Shown: piece by piece, positions 60,824 through 64,000 of the stretch
Position numbering within the stretch: the first letter of the stretch is position 1
Layout of the letters: every line of letters starts with the position of its first letter
Assembly: GCF_002878395.1 (NCBI RefSeq)
Contig: NC_061115.1
Coordinates: 158,399,160 to 158,463,159 of the forward strand
Length of the DNA stretch: 64,000 nt
Reading direction: 5' to 3'
DNA from: Capsicum annuum
Taxonomy: Eukaryota; Streptophyta; Magnoliopsida; Solanales; Solanaceae
Notes under the pieces: model-generated
What the model was told of the DNA's origin: nothing
What the model saw: the letters and a program-made list of their open reading frames with translations, nothing else
Database searches by the model: none
Program-made: the position numbers and the translations under genes

Positions 60824-62478
60824 TTATGCACGAGTATCCAAAATGGGGAACAAGAATAGGTATTTGGACTTTATGTCTTCTTCAGCTTCCCAAGAAAATT
60901 CTTTAAACTTTTGGTTCCTCCATAGAATCTTCACCGAAACCACATCCTTAATCTGTAACCGACGGACTTGCCAATCCAAGATCTTAACCAAAACCTCTTT
61001 ATAAGATAAGGAGTCTAAAACACCAACACTTTCCAATGGAACCACTACAAAAGGATCACCTACACACTTCCACAACATCGAAACATGAAAAATTAGGTGA
61101 ATGGAGACCAAATAGGGAGGCAAATCTAACTGATAAGACATATTATCCACTCTCTTCAAAATTAAATAAGAGCCCATATAACAGGGACTGAGGTTCCCCT
61201 TCTTTCCAAAGCTCATCACTCCTTTCATAAGAGACCCCTACAAGAAAACCCAATCGCCAACTTCAAACTCCAACTCCCTTAGCCTTACCTCCGCATAGGA
61301 CTTTTGGCCACTATGGGTAGTCTTAAGACTATCCTGAATTACCTTTATCTTCTCTATAGCTTGATGAATCAAATCAGGTCTGAATAACCCAACCTCATAA
61401 ACCTTGAACCACCCAATAGGATAACGATATATAAAGCCTCAAACGGAGCCATTCTAATGCTTGCGTGGTAGCTTTTATTATATGCAAACTCTATGGGAGA
61501 AAAATGATCAACCCAACTACCACCAAAATCAAACACACAAGACCTTAGCATATCCTCTAAAGTCTTAATAGCCTTCTCTATTTGCCCATCCATATAAGGG
61601 TGGAAAGTAGTTCTAAGGTTATCCTTAGTTCTAAAAGCTCTCTGAAAGGAATGCCAAAAGTGAGATGAGAACAGAGTAACTTGATTAGATATAATAGAAA
61701 CTGGAGCACCATGTAGCTTCACGATCTCCTAAATGAAGTTTAGCATAATCTTTAGTGAAGAAATTAGTATTCATTGGTAGGAAATAAGCGGACTTAGTCA
61801 TCCTATCCACGATGACCCAAATCAAATCAAACTGATGGCAGCACCAGAAAAGACCAGTAACAGAATCCATATTGACCACTTCCTACTTTTATTTGGGCAA
61901 CTTAATCTCTTGATACAACCCACTAGGTTTAGCCAATTGGGTGTGTCTGAAAGAAGATCAATCCCAAAATCAATCTCCTTGTCAGGAGAAACACTAGGAA
62001 GATCATCGAGAAATGCTTTGGGAAACTCGATGACCATCATGACAGATTATAATGAAAGATTTTCAGAACTAGAATCCTTAACATAGACTAAATGGTAGAG
62101 ACACCCTCTGGAGATCAACCTCTGGGCTCTAAGATACAAAATGTATCCCCCCCTTAGGTACTATGAAACTACCTTCCCACTCAATCACCAGCTTATTTTG
62201 GAATTGGAAACTAACCTATCAGGTCTTATAGTCAAGTGACGCATAGCATGAGTGTAACCAATCCATCCACAAAATCACATCAAAGTTTAACATATCCAAC
62301 TCTATAAGATTCATTAACGTCTCCCTATTCCCGATAGATGCCACACAACCCCTATAGACTCTTTGGACTACAATAGAGTCACCCAATGGAGTAGACATAG
62401 AAAAGGGATCCAAACTACACTCGAGACAAAAAACAAAATGAATAGCCACATAAGGGGTCACATAAAAAAGGGTAGACC
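60824..62478 (-). pseudogene. Gypsy-D pol remnant: protease fused to integrase
   Basis: Protease: TLFYVTPYVA, CSLDPFSMSTPLGDS, FDVILWMDWLHSCYA (62470-62219). The linker [13 protein letters not shown] (about 61970-61935) then runs straight into integrase KPSGLYQEIKLPK (frame-shifted), VNMDSVTGL, VIVDRMTKSAYFLP and PVSIISNQVTLFSSHF. The family motif there is SDRGTQFSSHFW, so the second catalytic Asp region is SNQVT. A chromodomain-type tail is at 61228-60824. The RT and RNase H modules are missing through an internal deletion. Confidence 0.85.
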
Positions 62479-63968
62479 TGATAACGCTCAATCTACAGCT
62501 CTCGTGGGAGTGTAAAGCGGTCGTTAGCAAATATAGAACCCAACCTGGGTTGGGTATCGATCCCACAGAGAATAGCTTGGCCAACAAGCAAGAGAAATTA
62601 CTAGACTTTTAGTGCAAGTCTCGTAGGAAAGGGGGGATTGTAGTATGTAACCAAAACAAGAATGTAAGAACTGAAAATAGCAAAATAAAGAGAGATTGTC
62701 ACGTGTGTTGTAAACAATGAGAATTGAGGCGTTGGGGTTATGTCCACCTTCTGAGGTATACGTCTCTATTGGCTATGAGTGTGTAGAGTCTTGACATGTA
62801 ATTGCTTATAGAGAATTGTAGTCGATGGTAAATCCAAGCGTCTCTCGACCTAAACAAGGACTATTTCACTTTAACTCTCTCGAGCTTAAAGCGTGACTAA
62901 CGGTACGAATTCTCCAAGAAGTTAGTCCAGGTACGGCACTAGCTTTTTAATAGGAAAGGGTGTCCTACTACCTTGACATTATCTCTTTTCCAGACAAATA
63001 ACTTTTCTCTCGAACAAGTCAGATGTTAGACTGGCGTTGGTCTATGCGTCTTCTTTTCTAGACAAATAACCTTTCTCTCGAACAGGTTAGATGTTAGAAT
63101 GGCGTGTTCTTGTGTTTGAACCGCAAAGAATGTAGATTTAAGATGAAGAGAATAATGATATAAGCAATATACTTGTCTTGAACTCACAAACTCATAGCTA
63201 TAGATAGTAACTCATTCGGCTTCCATAACCCCAACTAAGAGATTTAGTTACCCATGAATGCGAAGGATATCACGTTTTGCATGGTGGATGGCGTGAATAG
63301 TAGGTGTTTGGCGTGTGGTTTTAGTGATTCCGTAGCAAGTAACGATTCTCTTGTTGTGGAATTTAAGAGTAGAAGAATGAAGAATTGAGAATGGGTTGTA
63401 GGAAGATGTCTTAATTGTAAGGAGATGAATGAATTGTCAGAATGTCTCCCTCTTTGAAAATCTCTAACATGATAGGGTATTTATAATACTCCTATCCTAC
63501 TCCTACTAAACTAATAAAATAAATAACCAAATCCTAATATACTAATGAAATCCTTGACCCAATTGTACTAGGGTAAGGTTACAAAATTATAATCCAAATA
63601 GAATGATGAAACACATAACCTAATTGCACTAGGTTAATGTATTATGGCAAAAATCCAGCTTTGTGTCTGTAAGTCCCAAAGTCTTCAGAAATGCTGTTTT
63701 AGCCCGGGACAGATTTTCCATGCAGCAGATTTAGTCCTTTATGCGTCCAGCTCCTTTCCATCTCGTTTGTGAGCTTTCTTTTGCGTCAAGTAAGCCATAA
63801 ATTGCTGTATTTTGCATCATTTATACCTGAAACTTTCCTAATCACATTTGTTAGCTCATTTACAGGAAAAAGGACTAAAAGTGTACGAAATAGATAATTA
63901 GTTCTCGAAACTAGGCTAAAATATGGGCAAAATATATTGATATAGGCGCGTAATTTCGCCTATCATCA
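62479..63968 (-). mobile_element. Solo LTR (Tat/Ogre/Athila-like) inside the Gypsy-D protease
   Basis: On the minus strand it begins TGATGATAGGCGAAATTACG and ends GTAGATTGAGCGTTATCA, about 1490 bp. The TSD AGACC is perfect at 62474-62478 and 63969-63973. A TATAAATA box on the minus strand lies near 63479-63486. The minus-strand end contains GTGGGATCGATACCCAACC (about 62551-62569), a phrase typical of the 3' end of such LTRs. No ORF of its own. Confidence 0.85.
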
Positions 63969-63973
63969 AGACC

Positions 63974-64000
63974 CTTAATCAATTAGACAATACACATCAT
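63974..64000 (-). pseudogene. Gypsy-D protease, part beyond the solo LTR
   Basis: The minus strand reads on from the protease: Leu-Ile-Asp-stop, then Gly-Ser-Thr-Leu across the TSD, matching the family active-site motif LLDPGATLSYVTP with the Pro codon turned into a stop. Confidence 0.65.

Larger units (their letters stand above)
58492..64000 (-). mobile_element. Gypsy-D, 3' part of a chromovirus-type gypsy element, cut by the window edge
   Basis: An LTR (58492-60642) is followed on its right by a purine tract (minus strand CCTTGGGGGGGGGGGGGATG, about 60643-60662) and then by pol pieces on the minus strand in 3'-to-5' order. Pol has an internal deletion joining protease-linker to integrase near 61930. 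A solo LTR (62479-63968) splits the protease. The 5' LTR and gag are outside the window, so the TSD cannot be checked; the left flank is ATGAC (58487-58491). Confidence 0.82.

Overview
This window is nuclear DNA from a flowering plant, and a dicot of the Solanaceae type is the most likely source. That rests on AT-rich sequence, GT/AG-bounded exons of plant genes, a class III chitinase exon, a plant NADP-malic enzyme relic, Tekay/Del-type gypsy and Ty1/copia families, a MULE and small MITEs. The species call is inference. I see no bacterial genes, rRNA, tRNA or CRISPR. By my estimate over 80% of the window is transposable element. The host genes visible are one chitinase 3' exon and one dead malic enzyme gene.

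Layout. 1-1894: 3' exon of a class III (GH18) chitinase with flanks. 1900-8683: a minus-strand copia element (Copia-1) with 5-bp target-site duplication (TSD) CTTGT. 9086-21474: a minus-strand NADP-malic enzyme pseudogene. I recognise twelve exons by their residues and splice sites, many with stops or frameshifts. Its introns hold a 1.2-kb TRIM-like LTR element (9190-10391, TSD CAATT), a decayed MULE (about 10716-14558) carrying an antisense GRF zinc-finger ORF, a hAT-type MITE (15043-15221, 8-bp TSD), a second long-TIR MITE (15713-15974) and a copia deletion derivative (Copia-2, 16134-20563).

21475-23568 and 32864-34261 look like the two sides of an older, very decayed element. Gypsy-1 (23569-32863, TSD CAATC) split it. 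34262-51860 is a 17.6-kb LTR-INT-LTR-INT-LTR gypsy composite: two internal regions share a central LTR, and a single TSD pair (ATGCA) flanks the whole. 51866-53615 is old gypsy-LTR-like sequence. 53616-56903 is a gag-only copia (Copia-3, TSD CACTT), itself split by a 1.5-kb solo LTR (54515-56033, TSD GTGAG). 56904-58491 is old gypsy sequence ending in a reverse-transcriptase fragment. 58492-64000 is the 3' part of another chromovirus-like gypsy element (Gypsy-D). Its protease active-site codons are split by a second solo LTR (62479-63968, TSD AGACC).

No gene set here works together as a pathway. The coherent story is serial, nested insertion into a decaying gene and into older elements. The points most worth a second look are the tandem gypsy composite whose two internal regions share the same nonsense codons, the antisense GRF zinc-finger ORF in the MULE, the gag-only copia with its solo-LTR insertion, and the malic enzyme relic as an insertion sink. 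I found no convincing new biological system. Every coordinate comes from reading the sequence by eye, so boundaries marked approximate may move by some bases.
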